From: DASZBX01 sp035943635
Lineage (GTDB): Bacteria; Actinomycetota; Actinomycetes; Streptomycetales; Catenulisporaceae
Length of the DNA stretch: 64,000 bases
Direction of reading: 5' to 3'
Assembly: GCA_035943635.1 (NCBI GenBank)
Contig: DASZBX010000148.1
Location: 310,001-374,000, forward strand
The notes beneath the pieces are model-generated. The model did not search any database. It was not told the origin of the DNA and saw only the letters and a program-made list of their open reading frames with translations. Every line of letters begins with the position of its first letter. Position 1 is the stretch's first letter. The translations under genes and the position numbers were made by a program. Positions 1 through 8,923 of the stretch are shown one piece after another.

Positions 1-5
1 TCAAA

Positions 6-521
6 GTGCGCCGCGACCGGACCAGAGACCTGACCATCGGCATCGGATGCGGCGTAGTGGGCCTGATCATCGGCCTCCTCGTCGGCCACGTCACGGCCAG
101 CCCCAGCAGCTCCCCGGCGCCGCTCTCCCCCGACGCGGCGGCCAGCCGGGGCGCCCTGTCCGGCCTGGCGCCCCAGACCGCGGACGCGCCCGGCAGGTCG
201 TCGAGCCCGTCGGCGGGCGCCACCACCGACTCCAGCACGGTCACGTTCACCGTCACCGGCAGCGCGCCCGGCGGCGTCCTGATCAACTACGGGACCAACA
301 GCACCGGCGCCCAGAGCACCAAACTGCCGTTCTCCGCCTCCGAACCGTTCGACGGCTCAGGCAACATCCTCTACTACGACGTGTACGCGCAGCTGCACGG
401 CAGCGGAAGCCTCTCCTGTTCGATCTCGGTGAACGGCAAGGTGGTCAAGAGCGGGACCGCGACGACCGAATCCGACATCTGCTCCGCCCAGATCGCCCCG
501 AGCGCGGTCACCGGACAATGA
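6..521 (+). CDS. MmpS-like membrane-anchored protein (start uncertain)
   Basis: About 171 residues from the GTG at 6. Residues 10-30 form one hydrophobic anchor (IGIGCGVVGLIIGLLVGHV), followed by a Ser/Pro/Ala-rich linker to about residue 75 and a C-terminal beta-rich domain containing ITYG-like and SLSCSISVNGKVV segments. That layout resembles the MmpS family of transport accessory proteins and related actinobacterial anchored domains. The reading frame is open to the left edge, so the true start may lie outside the window. The stop overlaps the next start (ATGA), indicating translational coupling to the membrane protein downstream. No MmpL transporter is visible. The function is inferred only from the fold-like pattern. 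Confidence 0.6.
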   Translation: MRRDRTRDLTIGIGCGVVGLIIGLLVGHVTASPSSSPAPLSPDAAASRGALSGLAPQTADAPGRSSSPSAGATTDSSTVTFTVTGSAPGGVLINYGTNSTGAQSTKLPFSASEPFDGSGNILYYDVYAQLHGSGSLSCSISVNGKVVKSGTATTESDICSAQIAPSAVTGQ

Positions 522-1828
522 CCCGGACCAGGGCAGGAGAAGCCAACACCCCCCGGACCAAGCCGGACACCGGCCGGGCCCAGCAGGTCGGTACCACCGC
601 CGTGATCGGCGCGGTCGCGGGGGCGGCGCTGGCCGGGCACCACGGCGGCTGGGCTGTGGCGGCCGGCGCTGCGGCCGGGGCGTTCGCCCTGGGCTGCGTC
701 GAAGCGGCGGCCCGGGCCCGGCAGCGGGCGGCCGAGATCCCGGCCCTGTGGGCCCGGATCGCCACCGGCGCCGCGCTGGCCGCCCCGCTCGGCTGGGCGG
801 CCGGGGGCCTGGGCCTCGGGCCGCTCCCGGTCGGCCTGGGCGTCGGGCTGCTCAGCGGGGCGCTCGGCCTGCGGCCGCAGAAAGTGCTGCTCGGACCACT
901 GGTCGGACTGGCCGTCGGGCAGGGGTTCGGCTCGCTCGGACTGCCCGAGCCGGCCGCCGCCGTCGCGGCGGTCACCGTGATCGCCTACCGGGCGCTGGCC
1001 GCCGCGCTCTTCCGGGACGCCCAGGTCAGCCTGCTCGCCGAGCGGGTGCACGCGGCGGACCTGCCGTTCGTCGTGCCGCTCGAAGCCCGCTCCCGGTACG
1101 TCGGCATCGGCTACGTCCGCGATCTGGCCGCGGTGCTCGGCGGCCGGTACGTCCCGGCCGCGCCGGACATCGGCATCGTGTCCTCGCTCGACGAACTGGC
1201 CGGCCCGGCCTTCGACCCCGGCGGCGTCGACCCATTGGTCCGGGAGTTCTACGAGCACACCACCCGGTTCACCCTGGACATCGTCCCGGAATGGCGACTG
1301 TGGGTGCGGCCCGGATACCTGCTCTACCGCACGTTCGTGGCCCGGCCGCTCGGGCAGGCGAACCTGCCGATGAACCAGCGGGAGGCGCTGCGCGGCGTGC
1401 ACAGCCGGATCGACGCGATCACCTCGGCCGAAGACGACACCGTGGCCGTGCGCGGCTGGATCCGGTCCTTCGCCGACAACGACGAACCGATCTACGTGGG
1501 CATCTACACCACATACCGGCACGGCGGGCAGGGATACGTCAGTGTCGGATTCCCGTTGCCGCAGGCCAGTTTCACCGCCACCCTGCTGCCGCAGCCGCGC
1601 CCGGGCAGCGGGCTGGTGCTCACCAGCCGCGGCGACTCGGACCAGTGCGGGCACTACCTCACCTACATCGAGGCGGAGAACCGGGAGATGACGGCCGCCG
1701 CCGTGCACGGCTTCGCCGAACAGCTCGACGTGTACGTCCAGGACGGCGAGCTGCGCGCGGAGCACGCGTTCCGGGTCTTCGGGTTCCCGTTCCTGGTGCT
1801 GCACTACCGGATCGAGCGCAAGGGCTGA
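518..1828 (+). CDS. Hypothetical membrane protein
   Basis: A 436-residue protein whose start overlaps the stop of the preceding gene by four bases. Residues about 25-160 hold several Gly/Ala-rich hydrophobic segments, likely four or more membrane passes. Residues about 170-436 are a soluble domain with many aromatic residues (REFYEHTTRFTLDIVPEW, GIYTTYRHGG). I do not recognise the family. Coupling to the MmpS-like gene suggests the two act together at the membrane. An alternative reading from position 47 would extend the frame across the upstream gene and is rejected because its codons are a shadow of that gene. Confidence 0.65.
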   Translation: MTRTRAGEANTPRTKPDTGRAQQVGTTAVIGAVAGAALAGHHGGWAVAAGAAAGAFALGCVEAAARARQRAAEIPALWARIATGAALAAPLGWAAGGLGLGPLPVGLGVGLLSGALGLRPQKVLLGPLVGLAVGQGFGSLGLPEPAAAVAAVTVIAYRALAAALFRDAQVSLLAERVHAADLPFVVPLEARSRYVGIGYVRDLAAVLGGRYVPAAPDIGIVSSLDELAGPAFDPGGVDPLVREFYEHTTRFTLDIVPEWRLWVRPGYLLYRTFVARPLGQANLPMNQREALRGVHSRIDAITSAEDDTVAVRGWIRSFADNDEPIYVGIYTTYRHGGQGYVSVGFPLPQASFTATLLPQPRPGSGLVLTSRGDSDQCGHYLTYIEAENREMTAAAVHGFAEQLDVYVQDGELRAEHAFRVFGFPFLVLHYRIERKG

Positions 1829-1857
1829 GCTGTGGCAACCGATCGAACCCGGGCGGC

Positions 1858-3516
1858 TCAGACCTCCGCGGGCAGTTCCGGCGCGGGCAGGGCGAAGCGG
1901 AACAGCGCGCCGTGCCCGTAGTCCGAGTGCACCGAGGCCCGGCCGCCGTGTGCGGTCGCGATCGCGGCCACGATCGCCAGGCCCAGCCCGCTGCCGCCGT
2001 CCCCGGCCCGGGACCGGGCGCGGGCAGGGTCGGCCCGGTAGAACCGCTCGAACACGTGCGCGGCCGCCTCCTCGCTCAGGCCCGGGCCGGTGTCGGCGAC
2101 CTCGACCAGGTACTCCCGGCCGACCGGGGTCCGGTCCGAGCGGACCCGGACCGTGATCCGGGCCTCGGCCGGGGTGTGCCGCAGCGCGTTGTCCACCAGA
2201 TTGTCCAGGGCCTGGCGCAACCTGGCCTCGTCGCCGATCACCACCGGCTCGTCGCCCTCGGCCGACTTCTCCACCTCCAGGCAGATCCGCCGGTCCGGCG
2301 CGCGCACCCGGGCCCCGGCCAGCGCGGCCGCGGCCAGCGCGGGCAGGTGCACCGGCTCCTGGGCCAGCGGCCGCTGCTGGTCGAGCCGGGCCAACAGCAG
2401 CAGGTCCTCCACCAGCAGGCCCATCCGCACGGCCTCGTCCTCGATCCGGCGCAGCAGCTCCGGCACCCGCTCCGGCGGGGTCGCGCCCTGCCGGTAGAGC
2501 TCGGCGAAACCGCGGATCGAGGTCAGCGGGGTGCGCAGCTCGTGGCTGGCGTCCGCGATGAACTGGCGCATCCGCTGCTCCGAACTGCGGGCCGCGCCCT
2601 CGGAGCGTTCGCGCGCGCCGAAGGCCGCCTCGATCTGGCCGAGCATCCCGTTCAGCGCGCGCGAGAGCCGGCCGATCTCGGTGCCCGGATGCCCGCCGGG
2701 CACCCGCTGGGACAGGTCCCCGGCCGAGATCGCCTCCGCGGCCTCCTCGATGTGGTCCAGCGGGCGCAGGGCGGTGCGCACGATCGCGTACCCCAGCATC
2801 ACCAGCGCCCCGCCGACGATCGAGTCCACCCCGAGGTCCAGGTCGACCAGATGCGAGACCGACTCGTCGATCTCGTTCAGGTTCGCCGCGACCAGGACGT
2901 AGCCGTTCAGGTACAGATCCGCGTCCGAGTCGGCCGCCGAACCGCCGTTCCCGCCGCTGCCCGGCGGCTGGTTCCCGGACTGCCCGGACCCCGCGCCGGA
3001 CCCGGTGTTGTTCGACGGCACCCCGGGCAGCCGGGGCACGCGGTACTGCAGCGGCACCACCACGACCTGCCAGTCCAGGGACAGCTTGCCCCGGTCGGTG
3101 ATCGTGATCGGCTCGCCCGAACTGGCCGCGTCGGCCAGGGTCAGCGCGTCCGGGGCGGCCGGGTAGGCGGTCACCCCGCCGTTGACCGTGGCCGGACAGT
3201 AGGAGGAGATCACGGACGGGCCGGTCACGGTGATCAGCTCGGTGGCGGTCGCGTTGGGCAGTGCGCCGCAGTTGAGTCCGGGCCGCAGCAGCTTGTCCGC
3301 GTGCGCGTCGGCCACCGCCTCGGCCGAGGTGCGCAGCTGCTGCCCGCTTTGCTCGACCAGGTACTGCCGGAACAGGGTGACGCCGATGATGCCGGTCACG
3401 GTGAGCCCGACGGCGGCCAGGATCAGCGCTCCGGTGACCAGGCGCATCCACAGCGGAGTGCGGCCCCACAGCCAACGGGCGCCCTTCGCCGGGCCGGACG
3501 GCAGGCGCCGGGTCAT
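1858..3516 (-). CDS. Sensor histidine kinase
   Basis: A 552-residue membrane kinase. A first membrane segment lies at about 22-48, and a long extracytoplasmic domain with a Gly/Ser-rich stretch (about 170-195) follows. A second membrane segment lies at about 228-250, then a HAMP linker, a HisKA domain with the phosphorylated His in FIADASHELRTPLT, and a HATPase domain with N box DNLVDNALRHTP, DTGPGLS and GGSGLGLAIV. It is the partner of the response regulator encoded upstream, whose stop overlaps this start as ATGA. The architecture resembles the TcrY/TrcS/MprB group. The signal is unknown. The gene is convergent with the membrane protein to the left (29 bases between stops). Confidence 0.93.
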   Translation of the reverse strand: MTRRLPSGPAKGARWLWGRTPLWMRLVTGALILAAVGLTVTGIIGVTLFRQYLVEQSGQQLRTSAEAVADAHADKLLRPGLNCGALPNATATELITVTGPSVISSYCPATVNGGVTAYPAAPDALTLADAASSGEPITITDRGKLSLDWQVVVVPLQYRVPRLPGVPSNNTGSGAGSGQSGNQPPGSGGNGGSAADSDADLYLNGYVLVAANLNEIDESVSHLVDLDLGVDSIVGGALVMLGYAIVRTALRPLDHIEEAAEAISAGDLSQRVPGGHPGTEIGRLSRALNGMLGQIEAAFGARERSEGAARSSEQRMRQFIADASHELRTPLTSIRGFAELYRQGATPPERVPELLRRIEDEAVRMGLLVEDLLLLARLDQQRPLAQEPVHLPALAAAALAGARVRAPDRRICLEVEKSAEGDEPVVIGDEARLRQALDNLVDNALRHTPAEARITVRVRSDRTPVGREYLVEVADTGPGLSEEAAAHVFERFYRADPARARSRAGDGGSGLGLAIVAAIATAHGGRASVHSDYGHGALFRFALPAPELPAEV

Positions 3517-4220
3517 TCCTCGTCTTCCCAGGGCTCACGCATCATGTAGCCCACCCCGCGGACCGTGTGGATCAGCCGCGGGCCCTGGTTGTCCACCTTG
3601 TGCCGCAGGAACGAGACGTACGATTCCACGATCCCGTGCTGCCCGGCGAAGTCGTAGTGCCAGACCCGGTCCAGGATCTCGGCCTTGGACAGCACCCGGC
3701 CGCTGTTGCGCATCAGGTGCCGCAGCAGCTTGAACTCGGTCGGCGACAGCTCGATCAGCCGCCCGCCCCGGCGCACCTCGTGCGCCTCGTCCCGCAGCTC
3801 CAGGTCCGCCACCACGTAGTGGGTGGCCGGGGCCATCTCGCCCCGGGTCCGGCGCAGCACCGACTGGATCCGGGCCACCACCTCCTCCAGGCTGAACGGC
3901 TTGGTCACGTAGTCGTCCGCGCCCAGGGTCAGCCCGGTCACCTTGTCCTCGACCGCGTCCCGGGCGGTCAGGAACAGGATCGGCACGTGCCGCGACTCCC
4001 GCAGCCGCCGGGCCACCTGGAACCCGTCCAGGTCCGGCAGCATCACGTCCAGCAGGATCAGGTCCGGCACGTGCCGTTCCACCGCCGCCAGGGCGTCGTG
4101 CCCGGTCGCCGCGGTGGCCACCTCGAAGCCGGAGAAGCGCAGACTCGCCGAGAGCAACTCGCGGATGTTCGGCTCGTCGTCGACGACCAGCAGGCGCGGC
4201 ATCTGCTCTTCTGTAGCCAT
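3513..4220 (-). CDS. OmpR-family response regulator
   Basis: A 235-residue regulator. The receiver domain (LLVVDDEPN acidic pocket, DLILLDVMLPDLDG phospho-Asp, LTARD, KPFSLEE) occupies residues 1-120. The winged-helix domain (LSPTEFKLLRHLM, VRGVGYMMR) fills the C-terminus. I prefer the ATG at 4220 because AGGA lies eight bases upstream. ATGs at 4241 and 4202 are alternatives, the former having its AGGA only one base away. It forms an operon with the kinase gene. A direct repeat in its own promoter (separate entry) suggests autoregulation. Confidence 0.93.
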   Translation of the reverse strand: MATEEQMPRLLVVDDEPNIRELLSASLRFSGFEVATAATGHDALAAVERHVPDLILLDVMLPDLDGFQVARRLRESRHVPILFLTARDAVEDKVTGLTLGADDYVTKPFSLEEVVARIQSVLRRTRGEMAPATHYVVADLELRDEAHEVRRGGRLIELSPTEFKLLRHLMRNSGRVLSKAEILDRVWHYDFAGQHGIVESYVSFLRHKVDNQGPRLIHTVRGVGYMMREPWEDEE

Positions 4221-4240
4221 ACGGGTGATCCTGTCTGCCA

Positions 4241-4273
4241 TTCCTGAAAGCCTGCCACAAGTTTCCTGAACAT
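4241..4273 (-). promoter_or_regulatory. Direct repeat upstream of the response regulator gene
   Basis: TTCCTGAA occurs at 4241-4248 and again at 4263-4270, exactly 22 bases apart, so the two copies are two units of an 11-base phase. OmpR-family regulators typically bind direct repeats in 11-base register. The repeats lie just upstream of the start at 4220, so an autoregulatory site is the simplest reading. The rest of the roughly 470-base gap to 4690 shows no gene, only GC-rich sequence and the hairpin listed separately. Confidence 0.5.
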
Positions 4274-4621
4274 TCACCGCATGAGACCCGGTATCCCGCG
4301 TCAGTCGCCGCTCACCGGGTACCCGGATTTCAGCCGACTTCCAGGAACCGCCCAGAGTCCCTTAAGCCGGCAGGTGTGCACTTCACCAGTAGGTTGAAGT
4401 GCCGGATTACTCGGATCGTAGGCTTCGGATCATAGGTGAATTCATGCGGACGCCGCAGGCGGGTGCGGACCGGTCCCCCGGCCGGTGTCAGCCCTGCCGT
4501 CGTCCGCCGCCCCGTGCCCGCCCGGCCCCGCCGGACGGCGCGCCGTCCGGGGCCGCGACCTGCGTCCGGACCCGATCGTACCCCTCGCCGGCCGGCCGCC
4601 CGCGCCGGGCCCGGCCACGCC

Positions 4622-4648
4622 GCGGACGGACCGGCCCCGTCCGTCCGC
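4622..4648 (+). other. Hairpin in the leader of the epimerase gene
   Basis: GCGGACGGAC at 4622-4631 and GTCCGTCCGC at 4639-4648 form a perfect ten-pair stem with a seven-base loop. It lies about 28 bases before the Shine-Dalgarno GGAGG (4677-4681) of the downstream gene. No T run follows, so it is not a canonical terminator. It could be an mRNA-stabilising or attenuating structure. In such GC-rich DNA chance stems are common. Confidence 0.3.
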
Positions 4649-4690
4649 ACGGCACCCGCTGACTGCCGAGAGCTCTGGAGGAAAGACGAC

Positions 4691-5695
4691 ATGTCGTTGC
4701 CGCACTGTACGCCCCTGAACGGAAGCCGGATCCTGGTGACCGGGGGAGCCGGATTCATCGGCAGCCAGGTGGTGAAAACCCTCACCGCCGCAGGGGCGCG
4801 GGTGCGGATCGCCGACCTGCGTGCGGTCGCGCCGCCGGCCGGCGGGGAGATCATGGTCGGCGACATCCGGGACGCGGCCTTCCGGGACCGGATCGTGACC
4901 GAGGACCTGGACGGCGTGGTGCACCTGGCCGCGGCCACCTCCGTGCTCGGCTCGATCGCCGACCCGGCCGGGGTGTACGAACTGAACGTCGCGGCCACCG
5001 CGGCGCTGCTAGAGCAGGCCCGGGTGCGCGACGTGCGCCGTTTCGTGCTCGCCTCCACCAACGCCGTGGTCGGCGACGGCCCGGGCACCCGCTTCGACGA
5101 GACCTGCGCGCTGGCGCCACTGACTCCCTACGGCGCTTCCAAGGCCGCCACCGAGATGCTGATGTCCGCCTACGCCGGCTCCTACGGGATGCTCACCTGC
5201 GCGCTGCGGCTGACGAACGTCTACGGCCCGGGGATGGGACTGAAGGACAGCTTCGTGCCCCGGCTGATGCGGGCCGCGCTGGACCGCGGCCGGGTGCAGA
5301 TCTACGGCGACGGGATGCAGCAGCGCGACCTGGTGCACGTCGCCGACGTGGCCCAGGGCCTGGTCACGGCGTGGACCAACGGCGTCACCGGCCCCCTGGT
5401 GATCGGCGCCGGCCACTCGGTGACCGTGCTCGACCTGGTCGCCGCCGCCCGGGCCGCCACCGGCGTGGACATCGAGATCGACCACATCGAGCAGAAGGCC
5501 GGCGAGATGCGCGCCGTCGTGGTCGACATCAGCCGCGCCCGCTCACTCGGCTACGAGCCCGCGGTCGGCCTGGAAGAGGGCATGGCCGGGGTGTGGCACA
5601 GCTTCCGCGCCCGCTCGGCCCGCCCGGCGATCGTGCCGACCCCGGTGAGCTTCGAGCGGATGGCCGACGAGCGCCGCACCGCCGCGGCAGCGTAA
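4691..5695 (+). CDS. NAD-dependent epimerase/dehydratase (extended SDR)
   Basis: A 334-residue extended short-chain dehydrogenase. The Rossmann motif GGAGFIGS is at about 17-24, an Asp-containing GDIRD segment follows, and the catalytic YGASK (YxxxK) lies near 150. LTNVYGPG and the late RDLVHVADVA segment are typical of nucleotide-sugar epimerases such as UDP-glucose 4-epimerase. A strong GGAGG precedes the ATG by nine bases. The glycosyltransferase gene starts 11 bases after the stop, so the enzyme may supply an activated sugar to it. The exact substrate cannot be read from sequence. Confidence 0.88.
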   Translation: MSLPHCTPLNGSRILVTGGAGFIGSQVVKTLTAAGARVRIADLRAVAPPAGGEIMVGDIRDAAFRDRIVTEDLDGVVHLAAATSVLGSIADPAGVYELNVAATAALLEQARVRDVRRFVLASTNAVVGDGPGTRFDETCALAPLTPYGASKAATEMLMSAYAGSYGMLTCALRLTNVYGPGMGLKDSFVPRLMRAALDRGRVQIYGDGMQQRDLVHVADVAQGLVTAWTNGVTGPLVIGAGHSVTVLDLVAAARAATGVDIEIDHIEQKAGEMRAVVVDISRARSLGYEPAVGLEEGMAGVWHSFRARSARPAIVPTPVSFERMADERRTAAAA

Positions 5696-5706
5696 TCTAA
5701 CCAACC

Positions 5707-8130
5707 ATGCCCGAGCAGATCAGCCAGGCCGGCCAGGCCGACCGGATTATTCACGGCGACCCGCAGGCCGGCCCGGCTGATCCGGCCGGGCCGGCCTCGG
5801 CCGGCCCCGCTCCGGCCGGCCCGCCGCCGCAGTCGGCCACCCCGGCCGAAGCCGCCGACCCGACCGAGCGCTCGGCCCCGACCAGCGCGGTGGCCGCGCC
5901 GGGCGGGCGGCGCGAGTGGTGGACCGACGCGTTCCTGCGCTGCCGGGTCGGAGCGCGGGCGAACTGGCTGTTCCTGATCGTGTTCGGACTGGGCGCCGGC
6001 GGCCGGCTGCTGACGATGATCGCCTTCCCGCCCGCCCTGCTGTACGTCGACTCCTACGGCTACCTGGCCAACAGCATCGCGCTCGACCCGCAGAGCATGG
6101 ACCCGCTCGGCTACTCGGTCTTCCTCCGGTTCATGCTCGACCACGGCCACCTGGGCCCGATCGTGCTGGTCCAGCACCTGCTCGGACTCGGCATGGGCCT
6201 GTGCGTCTACGCGCTGCTGCGCCGGCGCAACGTGCCCAAGACCCTGGCCGCCCTGGCCAGCGCGCCGATCCTGCTCGACGCCTACCAGTGGCAGATCGAG
6301 CAGAACATCCTGAGCGACTCGCTCTTCCTCGCGATGATCACCGGCGCGCTGGCCCTGCTGACCTGGCGCCGCCGGCCCACCCCGGGCCTGGCCGTGCTGG
6401 CCGGACTGCTGCTCAGCCTGGCCGTGACGGTCCGCCTGGTCGGCGAGGTGGCGATCGCGCCGGCCCTGCTGTTCGTGCTGCTCGCGGCCGGTCCGCAGTG
6501 GAAGGCCAAGCTGCGCGTGGCCGGAGCCCTGGCCCTGGCCTTCGCCATCCCGCTCGGCGGCTACCTGGTCTACGCGCACATTTTCAGCGGCGCCGGGTAC
6601 TCCCAGTCCGAGAACGACAACGCGCTGCTCTACGGCCGCGCCGCCACCTTCGCCGACTGCGCGACCGTGCCGGCCGAGTACAAGGCGATCTGCCCGGGCG
6701 GCTCGGCCGCCTCCCGCGAGGGGCTGGGCCCGGACTTCTACGCGAACGCCGCGCCGTTCCCGGTGCCGCCGCTGCTGATGCACCCGTTCGCCTGGTACGT
6801 GATGGAACACCAGCCGGCCGACTTCGCGGTCGCCTACGGCCGGGACTTCCTGCAGCTGTTCATCTCGCCCAAGCAGACCACCTTCGGCGGCACGGACATC
6901 ACGCGCTGGCAGTTCCAGACCAGCTACCCGCTGTGGTCGGCCGGACCGCCGCCGACGGTGCAGATCCTGAATGCCATGCATGAGGGCACCCAGCAGGTGA
7001 ACGTCGGCGTGGCCCAGGTCCTGATCGACTACCAGATGAACGGCGGCTACACCCCCGGCTACCTGTTCGCCGCCTTCCTGCTGCTCGGCCTGGCCGGGCT
7101 GTCGGGTCTGAACCGGGCTGCCCGGCGCAGCAGACTCCGGCTCGAATGCCTGCTGTGGACCGCCACCGGCCTGGCCCTGCTGCTGCTGGCCGACTTCTTC
7201 GAATTCTCCTGGCGCTACCAGCTGCCCGCGCTGGTCCTGCTCCCGATGGGCGGCGCGCTCGGCTTCTGCGCGCTGCTCGGCCTGGAGAAGGCGCCGCGGC
7301 CCAAACTGGCCGCCTACCCGGACGAGGTCGACGCCGCCGCGGCCGCGGACTTCCGGCAGCGGTACTCCGAGCGCGAACTGTCCGCGCCGGTGTTCGTGGT
7401 CATCGCCGCGTACAACGAGGAGAACGGCATCGGCGGCGTGCTCGACGAACTGCCCGCCGAATGCCACGGCATGCCGCTGCGGCCGCTGGTCGTGGTGGAC
7501 GGCGCCAGCGACGGAACCGCCGAAGCCGCGATGGCGCACGGCGCGCTGACCTGCGTCGCCCCGACCAACCGGGGCCAGGGCGCGGCCCTGCGGCTGGGCT
7601 ACCGGATCGCCGCCGAGGCCGGGGCCAAGTACGTGATCACCACGGACGCCGACGGCCAGTACGCCGCCGGCGACATCCCGGCCCTGCTCCAACCCCTGCT
7701 CGACGGCACCGCCGACTTCGTCACCGGCTCGCGGATCCTGGGCCAGAGCGAGACCGGCGACCACGTCCGCCAGCTCGGCTGCAAGGTCTTCGCCGGGATC
7801 GTGTCCTTCCTGACCCGGGCCAAGGTCACCGACACCTCGTTCGGCCTGCGGGCCATGCGCGCGGACGTCCCGGTCTCCCTGACCATGGAACAGCCGCAGT
7901 ACCAGTCCTCCGAACTGCTGATCGGCGTGATCTCCCGCGGCTACCGGGTCACCGAGCTGCCGATGACCATCGCGGCCCGCGGCGCAGGGGAGACCAAGAA
8001 GGGCAACAACCTGGTCTACGGCTCCCGCTACGCGCGGGTGGTGTTCGGCACCTGGTGGCGCGAACGGCGCCTGGGCAACGGCCGGAACGTGGCCGCCGTG
8101 CAGAGCGGGACCGGCACCGCGGCGGCCTGA
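5707..8130 (+). CDS. Membrane glycosyltransferase fused to a GT2 (DPM1-like) domain
   Basis: An 807-residue fusion. Residues 1-75 are Pro/Ala-rich and probably disordered. Residues about 85-540 contain roughly ten hydrophobic segments with the early acidic motif YVDSYGYL, resembling polyprenyl-phosphate-dependent (PMT-like) membrane glycosyltransferases. Residues about 555-790 form a cytosolic family 2 glycosyltransferase: VIAAYNEE, VVVDGASDGT, NRGQGAAL, the DADGQY metal/nucleotide motif, VTGSR and TDTSFGLRAM. DPM1-type enzymes make polyprenyl-phosphate sugars, which PMT-type enzymes then use, so one chain could make and use a lipid-linked sugar. There is no clear ribosome site. Translation may be coupled to the epimerase gene 11 bases upstream. 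Confidence 0.85.
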   Translation: MPEQISQAGQADRIIHGDPQAGPADPAGPASAGPAPAGPPPQSATPAEAADPTERSAPTSAVAAPGGRREWWTDAFLRCRVGARANWLFLIVFGLGAGGRLLTMIAFPPALLYVDSYGYLANSIALDPQSMDPLGYSVFLRFMLDHGHLGPIVLVQHLLGLGMGLCVYALLRRRNVPKTLAALASAPILLDAYQWQIEQNILSDSLFLAMITGALALLTWRRRPTPGLAVLAGLLLSLAVTVRLVGEVAIAPALLFVLLAAGPQWKAKLRVAGALALAFAIPLGGYLVYAHIFSGAGYSQSENDNALLYGRAATFADCATVPAEYKAICPGGSAASREGLGPDFYANAAPFPVPPLLMHPFAWYVMEHQPADFAVAYGRDFLQLFISPKQTTFGGTDITRWQFQTSYPLWSAGPPPTVQILNAMHEGTQQVNVGVAQVLIDYQMNGGYTPGYLFAAFLLLGLAGLSGLNRAARRSRLRLECLLWTATGLALLLLADFFEFSWRYQLPALVLLPMGGALGFCALLGLEKAPRPKLAAYPDEVDAAAAADFRQRYSERELSAPVFVVIAAYNEENGIGGVLDELPAECHGMPLRPLVVVDGASDGTAEAAMAHGALTCVAPTNRGQGAALRLGYRIAAEAGAKYVITTDADGQYAAGDIPALLQPLLDGTADFVTGSRILGQSETGDHVRQLGCKVFAGIVSFLTRAKVTDTSFGLRAMRADVPVSLTMEQPQYQSSELLIGVISRGYRVTELPMTIAARGAGETKKGNNLVYGSRYARVVFGTWWRERRLGNGRNVAAVQSGTGTAAA

Positions 8131-8163
8131 GCCGGGACGAGAACCAAGCCGGGACGAGGACCG

Positions 8164-8715
8164 CTAGGCCTGCGGCGCGGACCCCGAGGAGGCGGCGACG
8201 GCCACCGGATCGGGATCCGCGTCCTCGGCCGACGGCTCGACCGGGCCGGACTCTGCCGCGCCGCGCCGGCCGAACACCAGCTTGTCGAAAAGCACGAACT
8301 TCACCACGAACACCACACCGTAGGCCAGGAAGTACACCGCGCCGAACAGCAGCGACTGCTCGCCGCGGCCGGCCACCGAGCGGTGCACCCAGCCGTCGGC
8401 CAGGCTGGTCGCGCCGACCGCGAACGCCGCGGTGCCGAGCGTGATCGCCCAGTACGGCAGGGTCTCGCGCAGGAACGCGGCCCGGCCCCGCTCGCGCCAG
8501 GCCCAGCGCCGGTTGAGCACGTAGTTCGGCACCGCGCCGGCCAGCCAGGCCAGCACCGCGGCCAGCCGCGCCCCCGCGCCGAACAGCGTGTACGACCCGA
8601 TCAGGACCATCTCACTGCACCCGAACGCGACGACCGAGCCGGCCGCGTAGCGCAGGAAGGTGCCGCCCCGCGCGCGCACGGTTGCGCGCCCGCCCGGGAC
8701 ACTCCGGCTCGGCAC
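8164..8715 (-). CDS. GtrA-like membrane protein
   Basis: A 183-residue protein with four hydrophobic segments in the GtrA pattern: LRYAAGSVVAFGCSEM, WLAGAVPNYVLNRRWAW, a mid segment near 85-105, and VYFLAYGVVFVVKFVLFDKLVF. GtrA proteins are thought to flip polyprenyl-phosphate-linked sugars or otherwise assist their use. That fits the convergent GT2 fusion gene 33 bases away. The C-terminus is acidic and Pro/Ala-rich. The GTG start at 8715 is preceded by GGGGAG at five bases' distance, which decides it over other codons. Confidence 0.88.
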   Translation of the reverse strand: MPSRSVPGGRATVRARGGTFLRYAAGSVVAFGCSEMVLIGSYTLFGAGARLAAVLAWLAGAVPNYVLNRRWAWRERGRAAFLRETLPYWAITLGTAAFAVGATSLADGWVHRSVAGRGEQSLLFGAVYFLAYGVVFVVKFVLFDKLVFGRRGAAESGPVEPSAEDADPDPVAVAASSGSAPQA

Positions 8716-8923
8716 ATCGGCTCCCCTCGCCTCGGGCCGCGATCCGCCCTGGTGGCGGAAATCAACCCTATGTCAATCGGTGCGAACAGGCTAGGACGCG
8801 TTCATGCCCGCGTCCCGCACGCTCTTCGAGCTGTTCATCTGCACTCCCTACCGTGTGCCGCGGCCCGCGGAGAACCTGCCGACCGCGCGCACCCTTCGAC
8901 AGTCGTAGAGAGTGAGTCGCGGC

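Noticed and set aside
374..3538. Very long Arg/Pro-rich frames opposite or beside the real genes (for example 374-3538 minus, 748-3549 plus, 5551-7764 minus, 8768-13141 minus)
   Set aside because: They are shadows of real genes in high-GC DNA: no ribosome sites, no domains, Arg/Gly/Pro composition.
8131..8164. Imperfect tandem repeat GCCGGGACGAG between the glycosyltransferase and gtrA
   Set aside because: Only two short copies between convergent genes; too little for a functional claim.
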